Source: CAVSUB01 sp963816725 (lineage in GTDB: Bacteria; Acidobacteriota; Vicinamibacteria; Vicinamibacterales; 2-12-FULL-66-21). Taken from it: 64,000 bases of DNA. The translations under genes were made by a program, and so were the position numbers. Under the pieces are notes generated by a model that searched no databases, was not told where the DNA came from, and worked only from the letters and a program-made list of their open reading frames with translations. Below, piece after piece: positions 1 to 9,328 of this stretch; position 1 is the stretch's first letter; each line of letters opens with the position of its first letter. The stretch spans positions 496,001 to 560,000 of the forward strand of contig CAWFMC010000013.1 in assembly GCA_963816725.1 (NCBI GenBank), given 5' to 3'.

Positions 1-1
1 C

Positions 2-529
2 ATCCTCGAGATGGCCCGCCTCGATGCGGGCGCGGTGGCCACCGAGACGCGATGGGCGCACCCGTCGGAAATTATCGCCGCGGCGCGGGATCAGGTGGAG
101 CATACGCTGCGCGGCCACCCGCTGCAGGTGACCACCGATCCGGACGAACCGGTCCGCCTCGACCCCCGCCTGACCGCGGCCGCGCTCGCACATGTCCTCG
201 AGAACGCGGCTCAGTACGCGCCACCGGGATCGACGATTGACGTCCGCAGCTCGCAGACCGCGGACGGGCTGAGGATCGCGGTGCGCGATCACGGCCCGGG
301 GATCGCCGCGGCCGACCTGCCGCACCTCTTCGATCGCTTCTATCGCGGCGCGGCCTCACGTGCCCGCGCCTCGGGCACCGGCATGGGCCTGTCGATCGTG
401 CGCGGCCTGCTGGCCGTCCAGCAGGGCCGCATCTGGGCCGAGAACCGCGCCGACGGCGGCGCGGAGTTCACCCTCGTGGTGCCTGCCGCGGCGCGAGCGT
501 CGGCCGTTCAGGACCGCCACGCCGTATGA
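2..529 (+). CDS. kdpD: KdpD-type sensor histidine kinase, C-terminal part (5' end outside window)
   Basis: Only the end of this kinase is visible; the frame is already open at base 2 and reads I-L-E-M-A-R-L-D-A-G, the end of a dimerisation helix. An HATPase_c domain follows with an N box (HVLENAAQYAP), G1 (DHGPGI), F box (LFDRFYRG) and G2 (GTGMGLSI). The stop overlaps the kdpE start (ATGA), so the two are co-transcribed and it is very likely the KdpE partner. The cytoplasmic KdpD sensor half is encoded separately at 6248-7414, so this gene probably starts with a membrane DUF4118-like or other sensor region. An orphan kinase is possible, but the position argues for KdpD. Confidence 0.85.
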   Translation: MLEMARLDAGAVATETRWAHPSEIIAAARDQVEHTLRGHPLQVTTDPDEPVRLDPRLTAAALAHVLENAAQYAPPGSTIDVRSSQTADGLRIAVRDHGPGIAAADLPHLFDRFYRGAASRARASGTGMGLSIVRGLLAVQQGRIWAENRADGGAEFTLVVPAAARASAVQDRHAV

Positions 530-1233
530 CCGCACCGGCCCGCATCCTGTTCGTCGACGACGAGGTCGCCATCCAGCGGGCGGTCGGACCGCTGCTGCGC
601 TCGCGCGGGTATGCGGTCGACATCGCCGCGACCGGCGGTGACGCGCTCCGGATGTTCGCCGAGCACCCGCCCGACCTCGTGCTGCTGGACCTCGGCTTGC
701 CGGATCTCGAAGGGACCGAGGTCTGCCGTCGGATCCGGGCGCGCGCGACGACGCCGATTGTCGTGTTGTCAGCGCGGGGATCCGAAGCCGACAAGGTCAA
801 CGCCCTCGACCTTGGCGCCGACGACTACGTCACCAAGCCGTTCGGACCGGAGGAGCTGCTCGCGCGCATCCGGGTCGCGCTGCGCCGCGCCTCCTCCGGG
901 GAACGTGAGCAGAGTGGCGCCTTCCGCGCCGGTGAGCTGCTGCTCGATTACGACCGCCGGCGGGCGCTCCGCGGCGACACCGAGATCCGTCTCACGCCGA
1001 AGGAGTTCGAGCTGCTCTCCCTGCTCGCGCGCAACCACGATCGCGTCCTGACGCACCGGGCCATCCTCAAGGCGATTTGGGGACCCAACGCTGTCGATCA
1101 GACGGAGCACCTGTGGACGCTGGTGGCCCAGCTGCGCAAGAAAATCGAGCCGGACCCCGGCACTCCTCGCTACATCCTGAGTGAGCCGTGGGTCGGCTAC
1201 CGCTTCGCCACGGGAGAGGGCGACGGCCTCTGA
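526..1233 (+). CDS. kdpE: OmpR-family response regulator KdpE
   Basis: 235 aa, the usual KdpE length. The N-terminal receiver domain has acidic D11-D12, phospho-acceptor D55 (in LVLLDLGLPD) and K104 (TKPF). The C-terminal winged helix (about 135-228) contains the typical EFELLSLLARN segment and a final WVGYRF. It should bind upstream of kdpFABC and activate it under low K+ or osmotic stress. It overlaps the upstream kinase by four bases and is separated from kdpF by a 330-bp region filled by a repeat block. The regulator therefore precedes the structural operon, unlike E. coli, where kdpDE follows kdpFABC. Confidence 0.93.
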   Translation: MTAPARILFVDDEVAIQRAVGPLLRSRGYAVDIAATGGDALRMFAEHPPDLVLLDLGLPDLEGTEVCRRIRARATTPIVVLSARGSEADKVNALDLGADDYVTKPFGPEELLARIRVALRRASSGEREQSGAFRAGELLLDYDRRRALRGDTEIRLTPKEFELLSLLARNHDRVLTHRAILKAIWGPNAVDQTEHLWTLVAQLRKKIEPDPGTPRYILSEPWVGYRFATGEGDGL

Positions 1234-1240
1234 ACGACGA

Positions 1241-1476
1241 GGGCCTGGGGACTAGGGACTAGGGACTCTTCCCGCGGGTCCAGCAGGATGCTGAAGAACG
1301 CATCCTGCGTGGCAAACGGTACATGGGAGTGTGAAAACACTCGTTTTGCTCTGACTGCATCTGCCATCTGCCATCTGCCATCTGCCATCTGCCATCTGCC
1401 ATCTGCCATCTGCCATTTGACATCTGGCGCGCGGCCCAGTCCCCAGTCCCCAATCCCTAGGCCCAGTCCTCGCCCT
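1241..1476 (+). repeat. Composite intergenic repeat, copy A (hairpin plus CTGCCAT array)
   Basis: The left arm has three GGGACTA-type heptads (1248-1267); the right arm has the inverted counterpart, AGTCCCC/AATCCCT units (1437-1460). Inside are a 9-bp perfect hairpin (1283-1291 with 1300-1308, loop TGAAGAAC), a TTTTCACAC-type core on the minus strand (about 1322-1350) and eight perfect tandem CTGCCAT units (1361-1416). It sits between kdpE and the kdpF operon. The same hairpin, core and heptamer recur at 12801-12958 and, without the hairpin, at 22985-23070. Short open frames through it (repeating M-A-D-G-R-W-Q) are artefacts of the 7-bp period. Confidence 0.85.
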
Positions 1477-1563
1477 TCTTCAGCACATTCTCAGGCACTT
1501 CTTGGCCCGTCCTCAGGCGCGAACCCATATCGTCAAATCAGGCGGTCGGGAGCGAGGTGATCA

Positions 1564-1653
1564 GTGCTGGATGTGGCGTTCGTGGGTGTCGCGGTTCTCT
1601 TCTTTGCCGTGAGCATCGGCTATGTAGCCGTCTGCGATCGGCTGATGAAATGA
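1564..1653 (+). CDS. 29-aa single-span membrane peptide upstream of kdpF
   Basis: GTG start with a good ribosome-binding site (GGGAGCGAGG, 1549-1558). The peptide is about 20 hydrophobic residues (V-A-F-V-G-V-A-V-L-F-F-A-V-S-I-G-Y) followed by C-D-R-L-M-K. It precedes kdpF by 7 bp and runs the same way, so it belongs to the Kdp operon. Similar tiny ORFs ending in CDRL- or CERL-like sequence occur upstream of kdpF/kdpA in other bacteria as far as I recall; their function is unknown. Ribosome-binding site, single-span pattern and position support it as a gene, but length makes this tentative. Confidence 0.6.
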   Translation: MLDVAFVGVAVLFFAVSIGYVAVCDRLMK

Positions 1654-1660
1654 GGCGGTC

Positions 1661-1750
1661 GTGGCGATCGATACCGTGGCCGGGCTCGTCGTCAGCGCGC
1701 TGCTGCTCGGGTACCTCCTCGTCGCGCTGCTGAAGCCGGAGAAGTTCTGA
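1661..1750 (+). CDS. kdpF: KdpF, small subunit of the K+-transporting ATPase
   Basis: 29 aa, one transmembrane helix, ending in the family signature L-L-K-P-E-K-F. The start is GTG. KdpF is a lipid-like stabiliser of the KdpFABC complex in the inner membrane, packing between KdpA and KdpB. It lies 1 bp upstream of kdpA and 7 bp downstream of the small membrane ORF at 1564. Length, C-terminus and position make the call firm despite the size. Confidence 0.88.
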   Translation: MAIDTVAGLVVSALLLGYLLVALLKPEKF

Positions 1751-1751
1751 C

Positions 1752-3533
1752 ATGACCCTCAACGGCTGGCTGCAGATCCTGTGGTTCCTGCTGGCGATCT
1801 TTCTCGTCACGCCGGTCCTGGGTGGCTACATGGCTCGTGTGTTCACACGCCAGAGGACCTGGTTCGATCCGCTGCTGCGGCCGCTCGAGCGCGTGCTGTA
1901 CCGGCTCACCGGAGTGGACGAGTCGCGCGAGATGCGATGGACCGAGTACGCCGTTTCCGTGCTGCTCTTTGGCGTCGTGTCGATGGTGGTGCTCTATGCG
2001 ATGCAGCGCGGCCAGGGCGTCCTGCCGTTCAACCCGCAGGGATTCGGCGCGGTCGCGCCGGCGCTGGCCTTCAATACCGCGGCCTCGTTCGCCACCAACA
2101 CCAACTGGCAGGCCTACGGCGGCGAGACGACCATGAGCTACTTCACTCAGATGGCCGGGCTCGCGTACCAGAACTTCGTCTCGGCGGCCGCCGGCCTCGC
2201 GGTCGCGATCGCGTTCATCCGCGGCATCGCGCGACAGGAGACGGACACGCTGGGCAACTTCTGGGTCGACATGGTCCGGGCGTCGCTCTGGATACTCCTG
2301 CCGATCGCGATCGCCGGCGCGCTGTTCCTCGTCTCGCAGGGTGTCGTCCAGAACCTGAAGCCGTACGACAGCGTGCAGGTCATCGATCCTCAGACGATCA
2401 CCGCGACCGACGCCGCCGGGAAGGTCCAGCAGACCGTCGTCCGTCAGCAGACGATCGCGCAAGGGCCGGTGGCATCGCAGGAAATCATCAAGCAGTTCGG
2501 CACCAACGGCGGCGGGTTCTTCAACGCCAACAGCGCCCACCCCTACGAGAACCCGACCCCCGTCACCAACTTCCTCGAGATGTTGGGGATTTTCGCGATC
2601 TCCTCCGGGCTGACCTACACGCTCGGCTCGATGACCGGTTCCCGCCGGCACGGGTGGGCGGTCTGGGGGGCGATGGCCCTGCTGTTCATGGCCGGCGCGA
2701 GCGCGGCCTACTGGGCGGAGGCGCGCGGCAACCCGCTGCTCACGGCCGCCGGCGCCGATCAGAGCGTCAGCGCGGCGTCGTCGGGCGGCAACATGGAAGG
2801 CAAGGAGGTGCGGTTCGGGATTGCCAACACCGCGCTGTTCGCGACCGCGACGACGGACGCCAGCAGCGGGGCTGTCAACGGCTGGCATGACTCGTTCACC
2901 CCGCTCGGCGGGCTGGTGCCGCTGGCCAACATCCAGCTGAGCGAGGTCGTGTTCGGCGGCGTGGGCGCCGGGATGTACGGAATCCTCGTCTACATCATCC
3001 TGTCAGTCTTCATCGCCGGACTGATGGTCGGCCGGACGCCGGAGTATCTCGGCAAGAAGATCCAGGCGTTCGAGGTCCAGATGGCGATGCTGACGGTGCT
3101 CGTCTTCTCGATCGTCACCCTGACCCTGACTGCGATCTCATCGGTCTCGCCAGGATTCGGCACGTCCAGCGTGTTCAACCCCGGGCCGCACGGGTTGTCC
3201 GAAATGCTCTACGCCTACACCTCCGCGACCGCCAACAACGGCTCGGCGTTCGGCGGCCTGAACGTGAACACTGGCTGGTACAACACCACGCTCGCGCTCG
3301 CCATGCTCGCCGGCCGCTACTTCATGATCATCCCGCCGCTGGCGATTGCCGGCAGCCTCGCCCGCAAGAAGCTCGTGCCCGCGTCGCTCGGGACGTTCCC
3401 GGTGACGACGCCGCTCTTCTCGGCGCTGCTGGTCGGCGTGATCGTCATCGTCGGCGCGCTCACATTCTTTCCCGCGTTGAGCCTCGGTCCGGTCGTCGAG
3501 CACTTCATGATGCACGCGGGACAGGTGTTCTGA
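1752..3533 (+). CDS. kdpA: K+-transporting ATPase subunit A
   Basis: 593 aa, near the family's usual 560-600. KdpA is the K+-selective, channel-like subunit of the KdpFABC pump. Selectivity-filter regions are visible: FATNTNWQ, GTNGGGFFNANSAHP (with ENPTPVTN), a GGVGAGMYG segment and TANNGSAFGG. About ten transmembrane helices are expected from the hydrophobic pattern. A polar external segment around residues 190-240 and another around 325-380 separate helices. The stop overlaps the kdpB ATG by one base, implying translational coupling. Confidence 0.97.
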   Translation: MTLNGWLQILWFLLAIFLVTPVLGGYMARVFTRQRTWFDPLLRPLERVLYRLTGVDESREMRWTEYAVSVLLFGVVSMVVLYAMQRGQGVLPFNPQGFGAVAPALAFNTAASFATNTNWQAYGGETTMSYFTQMAGLAYQNFVSAAAGLAVAIAFIRGIARQETDTLGNFWVDMVRASLWILLPIAIAGALFLVSQGVVQNLKPYDSVQVIDPQTITATDAAGKVQQTVVRQQTIAQGPVASQEIIKQFGTNGGGFFNANSAHPYENPTPVTNFLEMLGIFAISSGLTYTLGSMTGSRRHGWAVWGAMALLFMAGASAAYWAEARGNPLLTAAGADQSVSAASSGGNMEGKEVRFGIANTALFATATTDASSGAVNGWHDSFTPLGGLVPLANIQLSEVVFGGVGAGMYGILVYIILSVFIAGLMVGRTPEYLGKKIQAFEVQMAMLTVLVFSIVTLTLTAISSVSPGFGTSSVFNPGPHGLSEMLYAYTSATANNGSAFGGLNVNTGWYNTTLALAMLAGRYFMIIPPLAIAGSLARKKLVPASLGTFPVTTPLFSALLVGVIVIVGALTFFPALSLGPVVEHFMMHAGQVF

Positions 3534-5626
3534 TGTCGGCACAGGCTGCGACGATGTGGAATCCGGCGATTGTCCGGCGCGCGCTCGGTGACGCGTTCCG
3601 GAAGCTGCACCCCCGAACGATGGCTCGCAATCCGGTGATGTTCGTGGTCGAAGCCGGCAGTGTGCTGACGACGATCCGGTTGATCCAGGATGTCATCGGC
3701 GGGCGCGGCGGCCTCGGGTTCGAGCTGCAGATCACCGCGTGGTTATGGCTGACGGTGCTCTTCGCCAATTTCGCCGAAGCCATGGCGGAAGGCCGGGGCA
3801 AGGCGCAGGCCGACACGCTGCGGCGGGCCAAGACCGAGACGGTCGCGAATCGCGAGCGCCCGGGCGGCGCGATCGAGGTCGTACCCGCGCCGTCGCTGCG
3901 CAAGGGGGACATCGTCCGGGTCGGGGCGGGCGAGGTCATTCCGGCCGACGGCGAGATCGTCGAGGGGGTCGCGTCGGTCGACGAGAGCGCGATCACCGGC
4001 GAGTCGGCCCCGGTCATCCGCGAGTCGGGCGGCGATCGCTCCGCGGTGACCGGCGGAACGAAGGTCCTGTCCGACTGGATTCGTATCCAGGTGACCGCGA
4101 ATCCTGGCGAGACGTTTCTCGATCGGATGATTGCGCTGGTCGAGGGCGCCGAGCGGCACAAGACGCCGAACGAAATCGCGCTGAACATCCTCCTCGCGGG
4201 GCTGACCATCGTGTTCGTGATCGCGGTGCTGACGCTGCAGCCGTTCGCGATCTATTCGGGCGCGCCGCAATCGCTGTTCGTGCTGGTCGCGCTGCTGGTC
4301 TGCCTGATCCCGACCACGATCGGCGGCCTCCTGTCAGCGATCGGCATCGCCGGAATGGACCGCCTCGTCCAGCACAACGTCCTGGCGATGTCCGGACGAG
4401 CGGTCGAAGCGGCCGGTGACGTGCACACGCTCCTGCTCGACAAGACCGGCACGATCACCTTGGGCAATCGCCAGGCGAGTGAGTTCGTGCCCTTGCCCGG
4501 CGTAAGCGATGCGGCGTTGGCGGATGCCGCGCAGCTGGCCTCCCTCGCGGACGAGACACCCGAGGGGCGTTCGATCGTGGTGCTGGCCAAGGACCGGTAC
4601 CAGCTGCGGGCGCGCGAGCTCTCACCCCAGCACGCTGGGTTCGTGGCGTTCACCGCGCAGACCCGCATGTCGGGCGTCGATCTGCGTGTGCCGGCGCAGG
4701 CGTCGATTGGGGGGGCCGCTGGCGCTGTCGCGGTTGCCGACGATGTCCGCGAGATTCGAAAGGGGGCGGCGGAGTCGGTCGAGAAATGGGTGCGGGGGAA
4801 TGGGGGCAGCGTCCCCCCCGAGCTGGCGGGGATTGTCGAAGGCATCGCGCGCGCGGGCGGGACACCGCTCGTCGTCGCCGACGGCGCCACCGTGCTCGGG
4901 GTGATCCACCTCAAGGACATCGTCAAGGGCGGCATCCGCGAGCGCTTCGCCCACCTGCGGGCGATGGGGATCAAGACGGTGATGATCACCGGCGACAACC
5001 CGCTGACCGCGGCGGCGATTGCCGCGGAAGCGGGCGTCGACGACTTCCTCGCGCAGGCGACCCCTGAGGACAAGATGGCCCTGATCAAGCGGGAACAGGG
5101 CGAAGGGAAGCTGGTCGCGATGACCGGCGACGGTACCAACGATGCCCCGGCGCTGGCCCAGGCCGACGTAGGTGTGGCCATGAACACCGGCACACAGGCA
5201 GCGAAGGAAGCCGGCAACATGGTCGACCTCGATTCCAACCCGACCAAGCTGATCGAGGTAGTCGAGATCGGCAAGCAGCTGCTGATCACCCGCGGCGCGC
5301 TGACCACCTTCTCCATCGCCAACGACGTCGCCAAGTACTTCGCGATCATCCCGGCAATGTTCCTGGCGGCCTTTCCCCTTCTCGGCGCGCTCAATGTCAT
5401 GGGGCTGAAGACCCCGCAATCGGCGATCCTGTCGGCGGTCATCTTCAACGCGCTCATCATCGTCGCGCTCGTTCCTCTGGCGCTGCGCGGCATCCGCTAC
5501 CGGCCCGACGGCGCGGCCGCCTTGCTGCGGCGCAACCTGCTCGTGTACGGCGTGGGCGGCGTGATCGTGCCCTTCCTCGGCATCAAGTTGATCGACATCG
5601 TGATCACCACCCTGGGCCTGGCCTGA
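3533..5626 (+). CDS. kdpB: K+-transporting P-type ATPase subunit B
   Basis: 697 aa, normal length. It is the catalytic ATPase of KdpFABC. Motifs seen: TGES (SAITGESAPVI, actuator domain), the phosphorylated Asp in DKTGTITLG, MITGDNPLTA, and MTGDGTNDAPALAQADVG in the hinge. Helices flank these, with IPTTIGGLLSAIG in the membrane core. A stretch of about 100 residues after the phosphorylation loop is the nucleotide-binding domain. It starts inside the kdpA stop and is 12 bp from kdpC, so kdpABC is one transcription unit. Confidence 0.97.
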   Translation: MSAQAATMWNPAIVRRALGDAFRKLHPRTMARNPVMFVVEAGSVLTTIRLIQDVIGGRGGLGFELQITAWLWLTVLFANFAEAMAEGRGKAQADTLRRAKTETVANRERPGGAIEVVPAPSLRKGDIVRVGAGEVIPADGEIVEGVASVDESAITGESAPVIRESGGDRSAVTGGTKVLSDWIRIQVTANPGETFLDRMIALVEGAERHKTPNEIALNILLAGLTIVFVIAVLTLQPFAIYSGAPQSLFVLVALLVCLIPTTIGGLLSAIGIAGMDRLVQHNVLAMSGRAVEAAGDVHTLLLDKTGTITLGNRQASEFVPLPGVSDAALADAAQLASLADETPEGRSIVVLAKDRYQLRARELSPQHAGFVAFTAQTRMSGVDLRVPAQASIGGAAGAVAVADDVREIRKGAAESVEKWVRGNGGSVPPELAGIVEGIARAGGTPLVVADGATVLGVIHLKDIVKGGIRERFAHLRAMGIKTVMITGDNPLTAAAIAAEAGVDDFLAQATPEDKMALIKREQGEGKLVAMTGDGTNDAPALAQADVGVAMNTGTQAAKEAGNMVDLDSNPTKLIEVVEIGKQLLITRGALTTFSIANDVAKYFAIIPAMFLAAFPLLGALNVMGLKTPQSAILSAVIFNALIIVALVPLALRGIRYRPDGAAALLRRNLLVYGVGGVIVPFLGIKLIDIVITTLGLA

Positions 5627-5638
5627 AGAGTCTTTGCC

Positions 5639-6220
5639 ATGAACATCATGCGCAACCTTCGTGTCGCCGTGCAGATGACGGTCGTGACCACCGTGCTGCT
5701 CGGGCTGATCTATCCGCTCGCGATCACCGCCGTGGCGCAGGTCGCGTTTCCGGCTCAGGCCAACGGGCAGCTGATTGATTCGCAGGGCACGATCGTCGGA
5801 TCCCGACTGATCGGCCAGGCGTTCTCGTCGCCGGGCTACTTCCGCTCGCGGCCGTCGGCGGCCGGTGCCGGCTACGACGCCGCCAACTCCGCGGGCACGC
5901 AGCTTGGGCCGACCAACAGGAAGCTGATCGACGCGACCGCGGCGAATGTCGCGGCGGCGCGGCAGGAGAACCCCGGCGTACCGGTACCCGTGGATCTCGT
6001 GACGTCGTCAGCATCGGGTCTGGATCCGCACCTGTCGCCGGCCGCCGCGGACTTCCAGGTGCCGCGGGTCGCGCGCGAACGCGGCGTCGGCGAGGCCGAG
6101 GTGCGGCGGCTGGTCGAGGCGAACACGTCAGGCCGGCAGCTCGGATTCTTTGGGGAACCGCGGGTCAACGTGCTCGAGCTCAATCTGGCGCTCGATGCCA
6201 GGTATTCACGGGCGAAGTAG
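5639..6220 (+). CDS. kdpC: K+-transporting ATPase subunit C
   Basis: 193 aa. One N-terminal transmembrane helix (about 10-32, containing GLIYPLAITAVAQ) is followed by a periplasmic domain. Family motifs are IVGSRLIGQ, FRSRPSAAG, LVTSSASGLDPHLSPAAA, VARERG and FGEPRVNVLELNLAL. KdpC is required for assembly and ATP affinity of the complex. It is followed after 27 bp by the KdpD sensor half, so the operon likely continues. Confidence 0.95.
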   Translation: MNIMRNLRVAVQMTVVTTVLLGLIYPLAITAVAQVAFPAQANGQLIDSQGTIVGSRLIGQAFSSPGYFRSRPSAAGAGYDAANSAGTQLGPTNRKLIDATAANVAAARQENPGVPVPVDLVTSSASGLDPHLSPAAADFQVPRVARERGVGEAEVRRLVEANTSGRQLGFFGEPRVNVLELNLALDARYSRAK

Positions 6221-6247
6221 CCGCCGCGAAGAGGCGGGAGGATCGAC

Positions 6248-7414
6248 ATGGCCGACCGTCGCCCCACCGCGGACGCGCTCCTGGCGCGGATCAAGGAGCG
6301 TGAGCGCGCCCGGCTGCAGATCTACATCGGCGCGGCGCCCGGCGTGGGCAAGACCTACGAGATGCTCCAGGAGGCTCACGCGCTTCGCGCCAGCGGCGTA
6401 GACGTCGTGATTGGGTTTGTCGAGACCTACGACCGTCCTGATACGCAAGCGCAACTGCGTGACCTGGAGATCGTGCCGCGGCGCCAGTTCGCCTACCGAG
6501 GGACGGTCCTCGAGGAGATGGACGTGGACGCGATTCTCCGGCGGGCGCCGAACGTGTGCGTCGTCGACGAACTGGCGCACACCAACGTTCCCGGCAGCCG
6601 TCATGCCAAGCGCTACGAGGATGTGCTCGAGATCCTCGACGGCGGCATCCACGTGCTGACCGCGGTCAACATCCAGCACCTCGAGACGCTGAACGACGCC
6701 GTTGCCAAGGCCACCGGTGTGCGGGTCAGGGAAACAGTGCCCGATACGTTTCTCGATCGCGCCGACGAGGTGATCAACGTCGACGTGACCGTCGAAGAAC
6801 TGCGCAGCCGCCTGCGCGCCGGCAAGATCTACAAGCCGGAGAAGATCGAGCAGGCGCTCACGAACTTCTTCCGCAAAGGCAATCTCTCCACTCTTCGCGA
6901 GCTGGCGCTGCGCGCCGTCGCCGACGAGGTCGGCGAGAAGGCGGCGAGCTATCGCGCGAGGGAGGGGCTGGCGCCCGCGCTCATCCCCGAACGGGTGATG
7001 GTCTGTATGAGCTCGAACGTGCAGGCACCGCGCGTGATCCGGACCGGCGCGCGGATTGCCCGTCGACTGGGGGCGACCTGGTACGCCGTCTACGTCCAGA
7101 CGCCGCGCGAGCTGCCTGGACGGATCGGGGCGAAGGACGCCGAGGCGCTGCAGGAGAATATCCGGCTTGCCGAGAGCCTCGGCGCCACGGTGGTGCGAGT
7201 CAAGGCCGACCGGCCGTCCGACGGCCTGGTCGCGTTCGCGCGCCGCGAAGGGGTTACCCATGTCGTGTTCGGCCAGACCGCGCGCTCGCGCCTCGAGCTG
7301 GTATGGCGCGAATCCACGTTGAACAAGTTCCTCGGCGCGGTGCCGGACGCCACGGTGCAGGTGGTCCCCCTCGATGACGTCAACGGCAATGGCCAGGCCG
7401 CGACGTCGCGGTAG
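6248..7414 (+). CDS. kdpD: KdpD N-terminal sensor half (KdpD + Usp domains, no kinase)
   Basis: 388 aa; full-length KdpD is about 900. It contains the KdpD cytoplasmic sensor domain (about 15-225), with a Walker A-like GAAPGVGKTYEML and a Walker B-like DELAHTN, then a universal-stress-protein domain (about 240-375). It stops before the membrane domain, so it lacks DUF4118, HisKA and HATPase. The sequence has no sign of damage at its end, so this looks like a stable split rather than a truncation. It probably senses K+/ATP and acts on the separate kinase upstream of kdpE or on the kinase that follows 30 bp downstream. Confidence 0.93.
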   Translation: MADRRPTADALLARIKERERARLQIYIGAAPGVGKTYEMLQEAHALRASGVDVVIGFVETYDRPDTQAQLRDLEIVPRRQFAYRGTVLEEMDVDAILRRAPNVCVVDELAHTNVPGSRHAKRYEDVLEILDGGIHVLTAVNIQHLETLNDAVAKATGVRVRETVPDTFLDRADEVINVDVTVEELRSRLRAGKIYKPEKIEQALTNFFRKGNLSTLRELALRAVADEVGEKAASYRAREGLAPALIPERVMVCMSSNVQAPRVIRTGARIARRLGATWYAVYVQTPRELPGRIGAKDAEALQENIRLAESLGATVVRVKADRPSDGLVAFARREGVTHVVFGQTARSRLELVWRESTLNKFLGAVPDATVQVVPLDDVNGNGQAATSR

Positions 7415-7444
7415 CTTCACGGGTCGGTGAGCCGGAGGTGCAGC

Positions 7445-9328
7445 TTGACCGTCCGCACTCGACTGACGATCGGTCTCACCGCGCTGGTCGGCGCGCTGCT
7501 CGGGCTTGGCGGCCTCAGCGCGTGGCAGATGTGGCGGATGAGTGCGCTGACTCAGCGCATCATCGCCGACAACTACGATTCGGTCGTGGCCGCGCAGCAG
7601 ATGAAGGAGAGCCTCGAGCGCCAGGACTCAGCCGGCTTGTTCGCCCTCCTCGGCCGCTCGGACCTTGCCGCGCGACAGTTGCGGGAGCACCGGGCCCGAT
7701 TCGATGACGCGTATCGGCGCGCCGCAGCCAATGTCACGGAGGGCGGGGAAGCGGCGATCATCGACGAGATCGGGACCGCCCGGGACAGCTATTACCGCGC
7801 CGCCGATCACTGGGTTCTCGAGATCGGTTCTACCGGAGCGCTCGCGACCGGCCGCCCCAGGCAGCTCACGGACGAGTACTTCCGCGCACAGGAACCGCTG
7901 TTCAGCAATCTGCGCGGGCAGTGCGATCGTCTCCTGAGCGTCAATCAGGACGCGATGCGCCGCAAGGCGGCGCAGGCCGCCATGCGCGGCCGTCAGTGGC
8001 AGTGGACGACGCTGGTGACGGCGCTCGCGCTCGTGCTGGGCGGCGTCACGTGCGCGATCGTGCTCTCGAACGGCATCGTCCGCCCCGTCCGGGAGCTCAC
8101 CGACGCAACGAATCGGATGGCGGCCGGCGACCTCGAAGCCCGCGTCGACATCACCTCGTCCGACGAGCTCGGGACGCTCGGTGCTCGGTTCAATGACATG
8201 GCCCGGCGAATCCGCGAGCTGCGGCACTCGGACCTGGGCAAGGTGTTCGTCGCCCAACAGACGGCCGAAGCGGCGATGAACTCGCTCTACGACCCGGTGA
8301 TCGTCACGGACGCTAACGGGCGCATCCAGCGGATCAACGCCGCCGCCGAGCCGCTGTTCGGGCCCGAGGCGGCGATTGTCAACCGGCCGATCGCCGAGGT
8401 GGTGCGGGATCCCCGACTCGCGATGCCGGTCCTCGACCTGCTCGAGTCCGGTGGGCCGGCGGATCCGGAGGAGAGCGCGGCGTTCGTACCGCTACTCGTC
8501 GATGGTATCGAGCGCACGTTCCGGCAGCGCACGACCCAGATGCGCGCCGCCGACGGGACGCCGGTCGGGGCGGTCATGCTGCTTGAAGACATCACCCACC
8601 TGCGGGAAATCGATCGGCTGAAATCGGAGTTCATCGCCGGCGCGTCACACGAGCTGCGCACGCCGCTGACCAGCCTCGAGATGGGCGTGCATCTCCTGCT
8701 CGAAGGATCGACGGGCGAGCTGTCGCCGAAGCAGCTGGAGATCCTCACCATGTGCCGGGACGATGCGCTGCGGCTCGACACGCTGGTCAGGGAGCTGCTG
8801 GACCTCTCGCGGCTGGAGTCCGGGCGGGGCGCGCCGCAGCTGGAGGTGGTGAGGGTCGCCGACCTGCTCCACGGAGCGACGGAGCCATTGCGGCGCCAGG
8901 CTGTGGTCGCCGGCCTGACCCTCAGCGTCCGCGTGCCACCGGAGCTGCCGGACGTGCTCGCGGATCCCAGCCAGGTGGAGCGTGTCCTGGCCAACCTGGT
9001 GACGAATGCCGTCCGCGCGACCGCCCCCGGCGGCCGGATCGACATCGCCGCCTCGCCTCGCGAGGGCAGCGTCGCCTTCGCCGTCAGCGATACGGGCCGC
9101 GGGATCCCGCCGGACTACCTGCCGCGCGTCTTCGAGCCGTTCGTGCAGGTGCCCGACGCCCCTTCGGGCGGCTCCGGGCTCGGCCTGTCGATCTCCCGGC
9201 GCATCGTCGAGGCGCACCGCGGCCAGATGACCGTCCGGTCGGAACCTGGAGTGGGCACGACATTCACGTTCACGCTGCCAGTGGCCGCTGGGGCCACGTC
9301 AGCCGGCTCAGGGGAGTTGTGTGCATGA
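7445..9328 (+). CDS. Membrane histidine kinase (HAMP-PAS-HisKA-HATPase)
   Basis: About 627 aa. I prefer the TTG start at 7445 because GGAGG lies six bases before it; an upstream GTG at 7427 has no such site. Order: TM1 (about 8-30), an extracytoplasmic helical domain (30-180), TM2 (about 190-210), HAMP (to about 265), PAS (280-390), HisKA with H in SHELRTPLTSLEMG, and HATPase with LVTNAVRA, DTGRGIPP and GSGLGLSI. The architecture resembles KinB-like kinases. Its stop overlaps the next gene (ATGA), giving a two-component pair. Its position just after the KdpD sensor half suggests, but does not prove, a link to K+ or envelope stress. Confidence 0.88.
   Translation: MTVRTRLTIGLTALVGALLGLGGLSAWQMWRMSALTQRIIADNYDSVVAAQQMKESLERQDSAGLFALLGRSDLAARQLREHRARFDDAYRRAAANVTEGGEAAIIDEIGTARDSYYRAADHWVLEIGSTGALATGRPRQLTDEYFRAQEPLFSNLRGQCDRLLSVNQDAMRRKAAQAAMRGRQWQWTTLVTALALVLGGVTCAIVLSNGIVRPVRELTDATNRMAAGDLEARVDITSSDELGTLGARFNDMARRIRELRHSDLGKVFVAQQTAEAAMNSLYDPVIVTDANGRIQRINAAAEPLFGPEAAIVNRPIAEVVRDPRLAMPVLDLLESGGPADPEESAAFVPLLVDGIERTFRQRTTQMRAADGTPVGAVMLLEDITHLREIDRLKSEFIAGASHELRTPLTSLEMGVHLLLEGSTGELSPKQLEILTMCRDDALRLDTLVRELLDLSRLESGRGAPQLEVVRVADLLHGATEPLRRQAVVAGLTLSVRVPPELPDVLADPSQVERVLANLVTNAVRATAPGGRIDIAASPREGSVAFAVSDTGRGIPPDYLPRVFEPFVQVPDAPSGGSGLGLSISRRIVEAHRGQMTVRSEPGVGTTFTFTLPVAAGATSAGSGELCA

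Noticed and set aside
1361..1416. CRISPR array
   Set aside because: Units are contiguous 7-mers with no spacers and no cas genes.
1197..1453. Short minus-strand ORFs in the repeat (repeating MADGRWQ)
   Set aside because: Peptide periodicity is produced by the 7-bp repeat.
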